Part shown: piece by piece, positions 1 through 10,274 of the stretch
How the letters are laid out: every line of letters begins with the position of its first letter
Position numbering within the stretch: the first letter of the stretch is position 1
NCBI RefSeq assembly: GCF_030817655.1
Contig: NZ_JAUSZM010000003.1
Location: 5,580,001 to 5,644,000 of the forward strand
DNA length: 64,000 nucleotides
Direction: 5' to 3'
From: Streptomyces sp. V4I2
GTDB lineage: Bacteria > Actinomycetota > Actinomycetes > Streptomycetales > Streptomycetaceae
Notes under the pieces: model-generated
What the model was told of the DNA's origin: nothing
Seen by the model: only the letters and a program-made list of their open reading frames with translations
The model's database searches: none
Program-made: the position numbers and the translations under genes

Positions 1-114
1 ACACTGACCACGTGCGATCCGGAGTGGGGACACAGCCACCGGCTGATCGTCTGGGCGCATCTCGACTCCACACAGCCTGTGGAGGCAGGGAAACCACCGG
101 CCCTGCGCCGTTAG
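1..114 (+). CDS. Class E sortase, C-terminal end (partial)
   Basis: The window opens inside this gene; the first base is the first base of a codon. The remaining 37 residues begin with TLTTC, the catalytic-cysteine motif of sortases, followed by SHRLIVWAHL, which supplies the conserved arginine. The two complete sortases downstream end in the same way (TLTTC followed by YR-IVWG). Class E sortases are membrane-anchored transpeptidases that join LAXTG-type proteins to the cell wall, as with streptomycete chaplins. The stop is TAG at 112-114. The upstream portion is outside the window, so length and signal anchor cannot be judged. Confidence 0.85.
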   Translation, partial: TLTTCDPEWGHSHRLIVWAHLDSTQPVEAGKPPALRR

Positions 115-166
115 TCTGGTGCGGTACGGCGTGAGTCTGGTGCCGTGGTGCGACGGAAGGGACGGC

Positions 167-328
167 ATGTACAGCTTTATCTGGCGGCATCTGCCGGGGA
201 ACGCCTGGGTGAAGGCGCTCATCTCACTCGTGCTGGTCGTTGGTGTCGTGTACGTCCTGTTCCAGTACGTCTTTCCGTGGGCCGAACCGCTGCTGCCCTT
301 CAACGATGTGACGGTGGACAACCAGTGA
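167..328 (+). CDS. Small single-pass membrane protein (53 aa)
   Basis: This is a 53-residue protein with one hydrophobic helix at about residues 17-36, flanked by a short basic N-terminus and an acidic tail. ATG 167 is preferred over in-frame starts from 119 because a GAAGGG ribosome site lies 5 bases before it. It overlaps the next gene by four bases (GTGA), so the two are probably translated together. No family was recognised. Its position between sortase genes suggests a cell-envelope role, which is inference only. Confidence 0.7.
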   Translation: MYSFIWRHLPGNAWVKALISLVLVVGVVYVLFQYVFPWAEPLLPFNDVTVDNQ

Positions 329-963
329 GTGCGCGGATTCTCGTCGTCGACAACTACGACAGCTTCGTCTTCAACCTGGTCCAGTACCTGTACCAGCTGG
401 GCGCCGAGTGCGAGGTGCTGCGCAACGACGAGGTGTCGACGGCGCACGCCCAGGACGGCTTCGACGGTGTGCTGCTGTCGCCGGGGCCGGGAACGCCCGA
501 GGAGGCCGGGGTCTGCATCGAGATGGTGCGCCACTGCGCCGCGACCGGTGTGCCCGTCTTCGGCGTGTGTCTGGGCATGCAGTCGATGCAGGTGGCGTAC
601 GGCGGTGTCGTGGACCGTGCGCCCGAGCTGCTGCACGGCAAGACCTCGCTGGTCGAGCACGAGGGCGGGGGTGTCTTCGCCGGGCTGCCGACGCCCTTCA
701 CGGCGACCCGCTACCACTCGCTTGCCGCCGAGCCGGCCACGGTTCCGGCCGAGCTGGAGGTCACGGCCCGCACCCACGACGGCATCATCATGGGCCTGCG
801 CCACCGGGAGCTGCCCGTCGAGGGTGTGCAGTTCCACCCCGAGTCGGTGCTGACGGAACACGGGCACCGGATGCTGGCCAACTGGCTGGTGCAGTGCGGG
901 GACCAGGGTGCGGTGGCGAGGTCGGTGGGGCTCGCCCCGGTGGTGGGCAGGGCCACGGCGTGA
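325..963 (+). CDS. pabA: Glutamine amidotransferase, anthranilate/aminodeoxychorismate synthase component II
   Basis: This 212-residue class I glutamine amidotransferase releases ammonia from glutamine for a chorismate-using partner (TrpE or PabB type) in tryptophan, folate or secondary metabolism. The triad is visible: Cys82 in GVCLGMQ, and His171 and Glu173 in GVQFHPES. The N-terminus ILVVDNYDSFVFNL is typical of TrpG/PabA. GTG 325 overlaps the upstream stop (GTGA), and its own stop overlaps the GTG of the next sortase in the same way, so it is embedded in a sortase operon. No component I gene is nearby. Sequence alone does not separate the TrpG role from the PabA role. Confidence 0.88.
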   Translation: MSARILVVDNYDSFVFNLVQYLYQLGAECEVLRNDEVSTAHAQDGFDGVLLSPGPGTPEEAGVCIEMVRHCAATGVPVFGVCLGMQSMQVAYGGVVDRAPELLHGKTSLVEHEGGGVFAGLPTPFTATRYHSLAAEPATVPAELEVTARTHDGIIMGLRHRELPVEGVQFHPESVLTEHGHRMLANWLVQCGDQGAVARSVGLAPVVGRATA

Positions 964-2072
964 CCGCGCTGCGCCCCGAGCGCGAGGACTCGTACGGCGG
1001 GGTGCCGTACGAGTCGTACGACTCGGTGCCGTATGAACCGTCCGCCGGTCGCGAGGCGCCGTATGAACCGTCCGCCGGTCGCGAGGCGCCGTACGAACCC
1101 TCCGTGGGGCGCGAGGCGCCGTACGAACCTCCCCTCGACGACGAGACGGTGGCGCTGCGGATACCCGAGCCGCCGACGCGTCCGATCGGCGGCGAGTCCA
1201 TATCCGCCCCTGACGCTTCATCCGCCTCGTCCGCCACAGGAACCCCCATGGGCGGTCGTGCGGCCCGCAGAAGGGCCGCCAAGCGCCGTGGCGGGCGCCA
1301 TGGGGCCGGTGGGGGGACGGCGGCGGAGCCGTCGGAGTCTTCTGGCGAGGGCAGGCCGCTCTCCCGGGTGGAGGCGCGGCGCCAGGCGCGGGCGCGCAAG
1401 CCCGGTGCGGCGGTCGTCGCGAGCCGGGCGATCGGTGAGGTGTTCATCACCACCGGCGTCCTCATGCTGCTGTTCGTCACGTACCAGCTGTGGTGGACGA
1501 ACGTCCGGGCGCATGCGCAGGCGGACAGGGAGGCGAGCAGCCTCCAGGACGACTGGGCGAACGGCAAGCGCAATCCCGGGACGTTCTCGCCGGGGCAGGG
1601 CTTCGCTCTGCTGCACATCCCCAAGCTGGACGTGGTGGTGCCGATCGCGGAGGGCGTCAGCAACAAGAAGGTGCTGGACCGGGGCATGGTCGGCCACTAC
1701 GCCGAGGATCCGCTGAAGACGGCGATGCCCGAGGCGAAGACCGGCAACTTCGGGCTCGCGGGCCACCGCAACACGCACGGGGAGCCGTTCCGGTACATCA
1801 ACAAACTGCAGCCGGGCGACGCCATCGTCGTGGAGACGCAGGACGAGTACTTCGTCTACAAGATGGCGCAGATGCTGCCGGTGACGTCGCCGAGCAACAC
1901 GAGCGTGCTGGATCCCGTGCCGCCGGGGTCGGGATTCACGACGACGGGTCGCTACATCACCCTCACCACGTGCACTCCGGAGTTCACCAGCAAGTACCGG
2001 TTGATCGTCTGGGGCAAGATGGTCGAGGAACGGCCGCGCAGCAAGGGCAAGCCGGATGCGCTCGTCGAGTAG
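960..2072 (+). CDS. Class E sortase with repeat-containing N-terminal extension
   Basis: This is a 370-residue sortase. The cytoplasmic N-terminus of about 155 residues carries a decapeptide (PYEPSAGREA) repeated three times plus a partial copy, followed by a Lys/Arg-rich stretch. A membrane anchor lies at about residues 157-180. The extracellular sortase domain follows, with His269 in LAGHRNTHG, Cys338 in TLTTC and Arg347 in SKYRLIVWG as the catalytic set. The extension makes it much longer than its neighbour at 2086 (250 residues). The GTG start overlaps the pabA stop by four bases. It probably anchors LAXTG-motif surface proteins; no substrate gene is seen in the window. Confidence 0.88.
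   Translation: MTALRPEREDSYGGVPYESYDSVPYEPSAGREAPYEPSAGREAPYEPSVGREAPYEPPLDDETVALRIPEPPTRPIGGESISAPDASSASSATGTPMGGRAARRRAAKRRGGRHGAGGGTAAEPSESSGEGRPLSRVEARRQARARKPGAAVVASRAIGEVFITTGVLMLLFVTYQLWWTNVRAHAQADREASSLQDDWANGKRNPGTFSPGQGFALLHIPKLDVVVPIAEGVSNKKVLDRGMVGHYAEDPLKTAMPEAKTGNFGLAGHRNTHGEPFRYINKLQPGDAIVVETQDEYFVYKMAQMLPVTSPSNTSVLDPVPPGSGFTTTGRYITLTTCTPEFTSKYRLIVWGKMVEERPRSKGKPDALVE
1029..1132 (+). repeat. 30-bp in-frame tandem repeat in sortase gene
   Basis: The first two 30-base units (1029-1058 and 1059-1088) are identical. The third (1089-1118) has diverged by a few bases, and a partial fourth follows to 1132. Each unit encodes the decapeptide PYEPSAGREA or a close variant. The multiple-of-three length lets copy number vary without breaking the reading frame. 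Confidence 0.85.
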
Positions 2073-2085
2073 GGGCAGATGACAA

Positions 2086-2838
2086 GTGGCAGCGACCACC
2101 GACGGCACCGCAGAGCAGACCGACATGTCCGGGCCCGCGCCGGCACCGCGCCGCCGCGGCATGGGCCGGATCGCCATGGCGGTCAGTGTCTTCGGCGAAC
2201 TCCTCATCACGGCGGGCCTGATCCTCGGCCTCTTCGTCGTCTACTCGCTCTGGTGGACGAACGTCCTCGCCGACCGCAAGGCGGACCAGCAGGGCGACAA
2301 GGTCCGTGACACCTGGACCCAGAAGGACACCGGTCCCGGCGCGCTGGACACCAGGGAAGGCATCGGCTTCCTCCACGTGCCCGCGATGAAGAACGGCGAG
2401 GTCCTGGTCGAGAAGGGCACGTCGTCGAAGATCCTCAACGACGGCGTCGCCGGCTACTACACCGACCCGGTCAAGTCCGCCCTCCCCACCTCCGGCAAGA
2501 AGGGCAACTTCAGCCTCGCCGCCCACCGCGACGGCCACGGCGCGAAGTTCCACAACATCGACAAGCTCAAAAAGGGCGACCCCATCGTCTTCGAGACGAA
2601 GGACAAGTGGTACGTCTACAAGGTCTACGCCGTCCTCCCCGAGACCTCGAAGTACAACGTCAAGGTCCTGTCGGCGGTCCCCAAGGAGTCCGGCAAGAAG
2701 AAGGCGGGCCACTACATCACCCTGACGACCTGCACGCCGGTGTTCACGTCCCGGTACCGGTACGTGGTGTGGGGGGAGCTGGTGCGGGTGGACGCGGTGA
2801 ACAACGAGCGGACGCCGCCCAAGGAACTGAGCAGCTGA
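2086..2838 (+). CDS. Class E sortase
   Basis: This 250-residue sortase has a basic N-terminus, a membrane anchor at about residues 33-55, and an external catalytic domain. His147 (LAAHRDGHG), Cys216 (TLTTC) and Arg225 (SRYRYVVWG) form the active site. GTG 2086 lies 13 bases after the upstream stop with a GGGG-type ribosome site between them, so it is the last gene of the sortase operon. A strong hairpin follows the stop. It shares the domain but not the repeat extension of the upstream sortase, suggesting duplication followed by divergence. Confidence 0.9.
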   Translation: MAATTDGTAEQTDMSGPAPAPRRRGMGRIAMAVSVFGELLITAGLILGLFVVYSLWWTNVLADRKADQQGDKVRDTWTQKDTGPGALDTREGIGFLHVPAMKNGEVLVEKGTSSKILNDGVAGYYTDPVKSALPTSGKKGNFSLAAHRDGHGAKFHNIDKLKKGDPIVFETKDKWYVYKVYAVLPETSKYNVKVLSAVPKESGKKKAGHYITLTTCTPVFTSRYRYVVWGELVRVDAVNNERTPPKELSS

Positions 2839-2866
2839 CCCGGGTCCTTCGAGGAGGACCTCAGAA

Positions 2867-2907
2867 CGAAGCCCCGGCGCCCTCCTGGTGAGGGTTCCGG
2901 GGCTTCG
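2867..2907. terminator. Bidirectional hairpin between sortase and pknB
   Basis: An 11-bp perfect inverted repeat (CGAAGCCCCGG at 2867-2877 and its complement at 2897-2907) sits between the convergent sortase and pknB stops. There is no T-tract, as is usual for high-GC actinobacterial terminators. Confidence 0.75.
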
Positions 2908-2941
2908 ATCACGTCGCGAGCGACGGTGGGGAGCGGGTAGG

Positions 2942-4969
<2,028 letters not shown>

Positions 4970-5139
4970 AGCTTCCTACCAGCCCTCTCCGTCGGTCCCG
5001 ACCGGCACAGTAGTGCGGTCGGGTGGCTGCCGTCCGGGCCTACCGTACCCGGATGGCCTTGTGTGACCTGGCCAAGCCCGTCACCCGATACAGGACCGGT
5101 ATCGCAACGTGCACCGATGTGAAGGGGACGTGATCGGGG

Positions 5140-6618
5140 TCACTGCTTGCTGTTGATGACCGCCTCCATCACGCTCTTCGCGATGGGCGCCGCGAGGCCA
5201 CCGCCGGAGATGTCGTCACGCACGGCGCTGTCGTCCTCGACCACCACGGCCACGGCGACCGGCGAGCTGCCGTCGGCGAGCTTGGCGTACGAGAGGAACC
5301 AGGCGTACGGCTTCTCGCTGTTGTCGACGCCGTGCTGGGCGGTACCGGTCTTGCCGCCCACGGTGACGCCGTCGATCTGCGCGTTCTTACCGGTGCCGTC
5401 CTTGACGACCGTTTCCATCATCGACTGCAGAATCTGGGCGTTCTTCGAGGACAGCGGCTGGCTGAGCTTCTCCGGGTCGGTCTTCTCGATGGGATCGAGG
5501 CTCGGTGCCTGGAGTTCGTCGACCATGTACGGCTTCATCAGGGTGCCGTCGTTGGCGACCGCCGAGGCGACCATGGCCATCTGTAGCGGGGTCGCGGCGG
5601 TGTTGAACTGTCCGATGGAGGACAGCGCGGTCTGCGAAGGGTTCATGTTGTCGGAGAAGACCGAGGCACTGGAACGGATCGGCGTGAACTGCTCCTCGCC
5701 GAAGCCGAACTTCTTGGCCTCCGCGAGCATCTTGTCGTTGCCGAGGTCGGCGCCGATCTTGCCGAAGACGCTGTTGCAGGACACCCGCAGGGCCTCCCGC
5801 AGAGTGGCGTTCTTGCAGGGGATGTTGCCCTCGTTCTTCAACGGTGTCGTCGTGCCGGGCATGATCCACGGCAGCGGCGAGTCCGTTTGCTGGCCCGCTC
5901 CGGTGTACAGGCCGTTCTCCAGCGCCGCGGCGGCGGTGACGACCTTGAAGGTGGAGCCCGGCGGGTAGGTCTCGCGCAGGGCCCGGTTGAGCATCGGGTC
6001 CTCGTCGTTGTTGGCCTTCTGGAGCTTCTGCCACGCCTCGGTGTCGGTCGTCGTGGAGTTGCCGGCGAACGAGGAGGGGTCGTACGACGGGTAGGACGCC
6101 AGCGCCAGGATCGCGCCGGTGGCAGGGTCGAGGGCCACGACGGCACCCTTGCCGCCCTGCTTCTCCAGGCCGTTGTACGCGGCCTTCTGCGCGGCGCCGT
6201 TGAGGGTGGTGACCACGTTGCCACCCTCCTTCTCCTTGCCCGTGAGCATGTCGAGGGTGTTGCGGAAGAACAGCTGGTCGTCGTTGCCGGTGAGGATGCC
6301 GTCCTCGATGTTCTCCAGCTGGTTGGCCCCGAAGGCCTGTGAGGCGTACCCGGTGACGGGTGCCCACATGGGGCCGTTGGTGTAGGTGCGCTTGTACTTG
6401 AAGTCGCTGCCGGCGGTCTCCTTGGAGCCGGTGATCGGCTTGCCGTCGACGATGATGTCGCCGCGTGGAGTGGCGTACCGCTCGATGATGACGCGGCGGT
6501 TGTCCTTGTCGGACTTGAGCTCGTCGGCCTGGACGTACTGGATCCAGTTGTCGCGGACGAGCAGTGCCAGGACGAGGAGTCCGCAGAAGAGCGCGATCCG
6601 GCGCAGGGGCTTGTTCAT
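5140..6618 (-). CDS. pbpA: Penicillin-binding protein 2-type transpeptidase (PbpA)
   Basis: This is a 492-residue class B penicillin-binding protein. A short cytoplasmic N-terminus and signal anchor at about residues 7-25 lead into a dimerisation region and a transpeptidase domain. The motifs are S222-T-F-K225, S280-C-N282 and K423-T-G. It cross-links peptidoglycan with the SEDS partner encoded immediately upstream. ATG 6618 overlaps the rodA/ftsW stop by four bases (ATGA), which fixes the start well inside the longer open frame. In mycobacteria PbpA is a substrate of the kinase from the same operon. Confidence 0.94.
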   Translation of the reverse strand: MNKPLRRIALFCGLLVLALLVRDNWIQYVQADELKSDKDNRRVIIERYATPRGDIIVDGKPITGSKETAGSDFKYKRTYTNGPMWAPVTGYASQAFGANQLENIEDGILTGNDDQLFFRNTLDMLTGKEKEGGNVVTTLNGAAQKAAYNGLEKQGGKGAVVALDPATGAILALASYPSYDPSSFAGNSTTTDTEAWQKLQKANNDEDPMLNRALRETYPPGSTFKVVTAAAALENGLYTGAGQQTDSPLPWIMPGTTTPLKNEGNIPCKNATLREALRVSCNSVFGKIGADLGNDKMLAEAKKFGFGEEQFTPIRSSASVFSDNMNPSQTALSSIGQFNTAATPLQMAMVASAVANDGTLMKPYMVDELQAPSLDPIEKTDPEKLSQPLSSKNAQILQSMMETVVKDGTGKNAQIDGVTVGGKTGTAQHGVDNSEKPYAWFLSYAKLADGSSPVAVAVVVEDDSAVRDDISGGGLAAPIAKSVMEAVINSKQ

Positions 6619-8057
6619 GACGGGCGGACCACCTGGGTCATCTCGGCGTCGGGGCTGGGAGCGGGGGCGGGCGCCGGGCGGCGTGCGGTGTCGCTGATGC
6701 GCAACAGGATGCCGATCAGGGCCCAGTTGGCGATGACGGACGAACCGCCGTAGGCCACGAACGGCAGTGTCATACCGGTCAGCGGGATGAGACCCATGAC
6801 ACCGCCGGCCACGACGAAGACCTGGAGGGCGAAGGCGCCGGACAGGCCGATGGCCAGCAGCTTGCCGAACGGGTCGCGGGCCGCGAGCGCGGTGCGTACC
6901 CCTCGCTCGACGATCAGGCCGTAGAGCAGGAGGATCGCCATGACGCCGGCCAGGCCCAGTTCCTCGCCGAAGGTGGCGAGGATGAAGTCGGAGTTGGCGG
7001 CGAAGCCGATGAGGTCGGAGTTGCCCTGCCCGAGGCCGGTGCCGAGCGTGCCGCCGGAGCCGAAGGCCCACAGGGCCTGCATGGCCTGCTCAGAGTGGAG
7101 AATGCCGTCGTTGGTCCCGGCGCGGCTGAGCTGGTACTCGCGCATCGGGTCGAGCCAGGCCTGCACACGCGTCTGGATGTGCGGCTCGAAGCTCGCCACG
7201 CCGACGGCGCCGACGGCGGACATCAGCAGACCGAAGACGATCCAGCTGGTCCGCTCGGTGGCGACGTACAGCATGATGATGAACATTCCGAAGAACAGCA
7301 GGGATGTTCCGAGGTCGGTCTCGAAGATCAGGATGAGGATCGAGATCACCCAGACGACGAGAATCGGACCGAGGTCGCGGCCGCGCGGCAGGTACAGGCC
7401 CATGAAGCGTCGGCTGGCCAGCGCCAGGGCGTCTCTTTTGACCATGAGGTAGCCGGCGAAGAACACCGCGAGGGCGATCTTCGCGAACTCGCCGGGCTGA
7501 AGCGTGCCGAGGCCGGGGATCTTGATCCAGATCTTGGCGCCGTAGATGTTCGCCCCGAGTCCGGGCACGAGCGGCAGGACCAGCAGGAACAGCGCGCCGG
7601 CCATGGAGATGTAGGTGTAGCGCTGAAGGACGCGGTGGTCCTTGAGGAAGATCAGCACGGCCACCAGCAGCGCGACGCCCATCGCGGAGTACAGCAGTTG
7701 GCGCGGTGCCGCGTCGGCGTAGTTGTTGAGCTTCTTCGACTGGTCCAGACGCCAGATGACGACCAGCCCGAGCCCGTTCAGCAGCGTCGCCAGCGGCAGC
7801 ATCAGCGGGTCCGCGTAGGGCGCGAACTTCCGTACGACGAGGTGGCCGACGCCCGCGAGCAGGCCGAGTCCGAGACCGTAGCTCAGCAGACCGGGCGGCA
7901 CCTTGTCGTTGATGGCCAGGCCCACGTTGGCGTAGGCGAACACCGGGATCACCACGGCGAAGGCCAGCAGCGCGAGCTCGGTGTTGCGCCGGCTCGGCGT
8001 GCCGATCGCGCCGATGGTGGACGTGTGGTGCGTCGGTGGGTTGGTAGTACTGCTCAT
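6615..8057 (-). CDS. FtsW/RodA/SpoVE-family peptidoglycan glycosyltransferase
   Basis: This 480-residue SEDS-family polytopic membrane protein polymerises lipid II together with a class B penicillin-binding protein. About ten hydrophobic helices are visible. Family motifs include the loop with GTLQPGEFAKIA and the C-terminal PLTGMTLPFVAYGGSS segment. It lies between the PP2C phosphatase and pbpA, and its stop overlaps the pbpA start. By operon position it is the RodA of the mycobacterial fha-pstP-rodA-pbpA arrangement. In Streptomyces it could serve germ-tube, tip or sporulation growth; the sequence does not tell which. Confidence 0.93.
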   Translation of the reverse strand: MSSTTNPPTHHTSTIGAIGTPSRRNTELALLAFAVVIPVFAYANVGLAINDKVPPGLLSYGLGLGLLAGVGHLVVRKFAPYADPLMLPLATLLNGLGLVVIWRLDQSKKLNNYADAAPRQLLYSAMGVALLVAVLIFLKDHRVLQRYTYISMAGALFLLVLPLVPGLGANIYGAKIWIKIPGLGTLQPGEFAKIALAVFFAGYLMVKRDALALASRRFMGLYLPRGRDLGPILVVWVISILILIFETDLGTSLLFFGMFIIMLYVATERTSWIVFGLLMSAVGAVGVASFEPHIQTRVQAWLDPMREYQLSRAGTNDGILHSEQAMQALWAFGSGGTLGTGLGQGNSDLIGFAANSDFILATFGEELGLAGVMAILLLYGLIVERGVRTALAARDPFGKLLAIGLSGAFALQVFVVAGGVMGLIPLTGMTLPFVAYGGSSVIANWALIGILLRISDTARRPAPAPAPSPDAEMTQVVRPS

Positions 8058-8084
8058 CGTGTGACAGGGCCTCTCACGGCTCGG

Positions 8085-9653
8085 CTACTGCTTGTCGCAC
8101 TGCGAGACGACCTTCTGCTCCTGGTCGGAGAGGCTGGGGCCGGGGGTGGGCTTGGGCGCAGTCGTGGACGGGGCGGGCGAGGTCGGCGTCGATGGATTCG
8201 GCGACGGCGATGCCTTGGACGGCCAAGAGGCGGGTGTGGTTCCCGTGGTGCCGCCGGCCTCGCCCTCGCCGGTCTTGGCGTTGTTCTCGCTCTCGGCCTT
8301 CTGCCGCGCTGCTTCCTTCTCGCATGCGGAGGCCTGGACCGCCAGGGCCTCGATCTTCGTCTGGGCGTCCTTGAGTCCGCCCTCGGTGATCGTCGCCTTG
8401 ACCTGCTTCTGCATGTACGTCGGCAGGTACTTGAGTTCGATCTCGGGGTGGTCCTTGTGCACCTTGGACAGCGAGACCCAGGCGAGGTCCTGGCTGATGC
8501 CCCGGTACAGGGCGACGTGTTCGCCGTTGGCGCCGACGTAGTACTGCGTCTGCGTCCAGCGCCAGCCGCCGTAGAGGCCGCCGCCGAGGACGGCCAGCGC
8601 GAGCGCGCCGTAGAAGGATCTCTTGAGCCACTTGCGGCCCTTGCGGGGCTTGACGAAGTCGTCGTCGCCGTAGTCGCCGAAGCCGGCGGTGGAGATGTAG
8701 CCGGTGGTGTCGCCGGAGCCGGGCGGGCCGAACTCGCCGCCTCCGCCCTGTCCGGGCACCTGGCGGCCGAGGCCGGAGGCGCGCCCCGCGGGGGTCTGCA
8801 TGATGCCGTTGTCGTGCAGCTGGAGCTGGTTCTCGGCGACCGCGCCGACCACGACAGGGGTGTCGGACAGCTGTCCGGCGAGGGTGTCCCCGGTGTCGAG
8901 GTCGAGCACGTCGGCGATGATGACCGTGATGTTGTCGGGGCCGCCGCCGCGTAGCGCGAGCTGGATCAGCTCCTGCACGGTCTCCTGGGGGCCCTGGTAG
9001 CTGGCGAGGGTGTCCTCCAGGGTCTGGTGGGACACGACCCCGGACAGACCGTCGGAGCAGATCAGGTAGCGGTCGCCGGCGCGGACCTCACGGATGGAGA
9101 GGTCGGGCTCGACGTGCTCGCCGCTGCCCAGCGCGCGCATCAGCAGGGAGCGCTGCGGGTGGGTGGTGGCCTCTTCCTCGGTGATACGGCCCTCGTCGAC
9201 CAGGCGCTGCACCCAGGTGTGGTCCTGCGTGATCTGCGTGAGGACGCCGTCGCGCAGCAGGTAGGCGCGCGAGTCGCCGACGTGTACGAGACCGAGGCGC
9301 TGGCCGGTCCACAGGAGGGCGGTGAGCGTGGTGCCCATGCCCTCCAGCTGCGGGTCCTCCTCGACCATCGCGCGCAGCTGGTCGTTGGCGCGCTGCACGG
9401 CGGTGCCGAGGGAGGTGAGGATGTCGGAGCCGGGCACGTCGTCATCGAGGGCGACGATGGTGGAGATGGCCTCGGAGGAGGCGACCTCGCCGGCCGCCGC
9501 GCCGCCCATGCCGTCGGCGATGGCGAGCAGGCGCGGACCGGCGTATCCGGAGTCCTCGTTGCCCTCCCGGATCATGCCTTTGTGCGATCCGGCGGCGAAG
9601 CGCAGTGACAGACTCATGCGCACCTCGCCCGTCGGCTCCGGGTACATCCGCAC
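8085..9653 (-). CDS. pstP: PP2C-family Ser/Thr phosphatase, membrane-anchored
   Basis: This is a protein phosphatase of about 522 residues that reverses the operon kinase. The N-terminal PP2C domain (about 1-245) has the metal-binding motifs REGNEDSG, ADGMGGAAAGE, GDSRAYLL, SDGLSG and GGPDNITV. A membrane helix lies at about 343-363, followed by an outer, Ser/Pro/Thr-rich tail. GTG 9653 is chosen because GGAGG lies 9 bases upstream; starts at 9662 and ATG 9617 (GAGG at 5 bases) are also possible. It sits between the fhaB and rodA/ftsW genes. Confidence 0.92.
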   Translation of the reverse strand: MRMYPEPTGEVRMSLSLRFAAGSHKGMIREGNEDSGYAGPRLLAIADGMGGAAAGEVASSEAISTIVALDDDVPGSDILTSLGTAVQRANDQLRAMVEEDPQLEGMGTTLTALLWTGQRLGLVHVGDSRAYLLRDGVLTQITQDHTWVQRLVDEGRITEEEATTHPQRSLLMRALGSGEHVEPDLSIREVRAGDRYLICSDGLSGVVSHQTLEDTLASYQGPQETVQELIQLALRGGGPDNITVIIADVLDLDTGDTLAGQLSDTPVVVGAVAENQLQLHDNGIMQTPAGRASGLGRQVPGQGGGGEFGPPGSGDTTGYISTAGFGDYGDDDFVKPRKGRKWLKRSFYGALALAVLGGGLYGGWRWTQTQYYVGANGEHVALYRGISQDLAWVSLSKVHKDHPEIELKYLPTYMQKQVKATITEGGLKDAQTKIEALAVQASACEKEAARQKAESENNAKTGEGEAGGTTGTTPASWPSKASPSPNPSTPTSPAPSTTAPKPTPGPSLSDQEQKVVSQCDKQ

Positions 9654-9745
9654 GGTGCCCACCCTCCGGTCGGGAGCGCGCCGGGGCCCGGGGTGCCGGG
9701 CGCCGCTGCGTGCTCGCTCCGCTCGCGCTCATTCATGACGTAGCA

Positions 9746-10264
9746 CTACTTCCGCAGCTCGATGACGGTCTTGCCGATGCGGAGGGGCGCGCCCGGTGCG
9801 ATCGGTGTGGGGGTCGTCAGCCGCGTTCGGTCGAGGTACGTGCCGTTGGTGGAGCCCAGGTCCTCGACGATCCACTGGCCGTCACGGTCCGGGTAGATCC
9901 TGGCATGTCGGCTGGAGGCGTAGTCGTCGTCCAGCACGATGGTGCTGTCGTGCGCCCGGCCCAGGGTGATGGTCTGGCCCTGGAGCGCCACCGTGGTACC
10001 GGTGAGGGTGCCCTCGGTCACCACCAGCTTGGTGGGGGCGTTACGACGCTGGCGGCCACCGGCGGCGGCCTGCTGGCGCTGTTGCGGGGGCGCGGCCTGC
10101 CGGGCGGCGGCCTGCTGCTGCCGTCCGCTCTCCCGGCGCGAACCGCGCTGGGTGACACGCGTACCGAACAGGTCGCTGCGGATGACCTGCACGGCCACGA
10201 TCACGAACAGCCACAGTACGGCCAGGAAACCCAGCCGCATGACCGTGAGGGTCAGCTCTGACAT
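9746..10264 (-). CDS. fhaB: FHA-domain protein with N-terminal membrane helix (FhaB/FipA type)
   Basis: This 172-residue protein has an N-terminal transmembrane helix at about 5-27, a Gln/Arg/Ala-rich linker, and a C-terminal FHA domain (about 85-170). The phosphothreonine-binding signature appears as LGRAHDSTIVLDD, SSRHARI and DLGSTNGTYLD. FHA domains bind phosphothreonine on the kinase or its substrates, here probably linking PknB to the division machinery. ATG 10264 lies 10 bases after the fhaA stop and is preferred to the longer open frame, which has no ribosome site. Confidence 0.92.
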   Translation of the reverse strand: MSELTLTVMRLGFLAVLWLFVIVAVQVIRSDLFGTRVTQRGSRRESGRQQQAAARQAAPPQQRQQAAAGGRQRRNAPTKLVVTEGTLTGTTVALQGQTITLGRAHDSTIVLDDDYASSRHARIYPDRDGQWIVEDLGSTNGTYLDRTRLTTPTPIAPGAPLRIGKTVIELRK

Positions 10265-10274
10265 TGCCCCCGCT

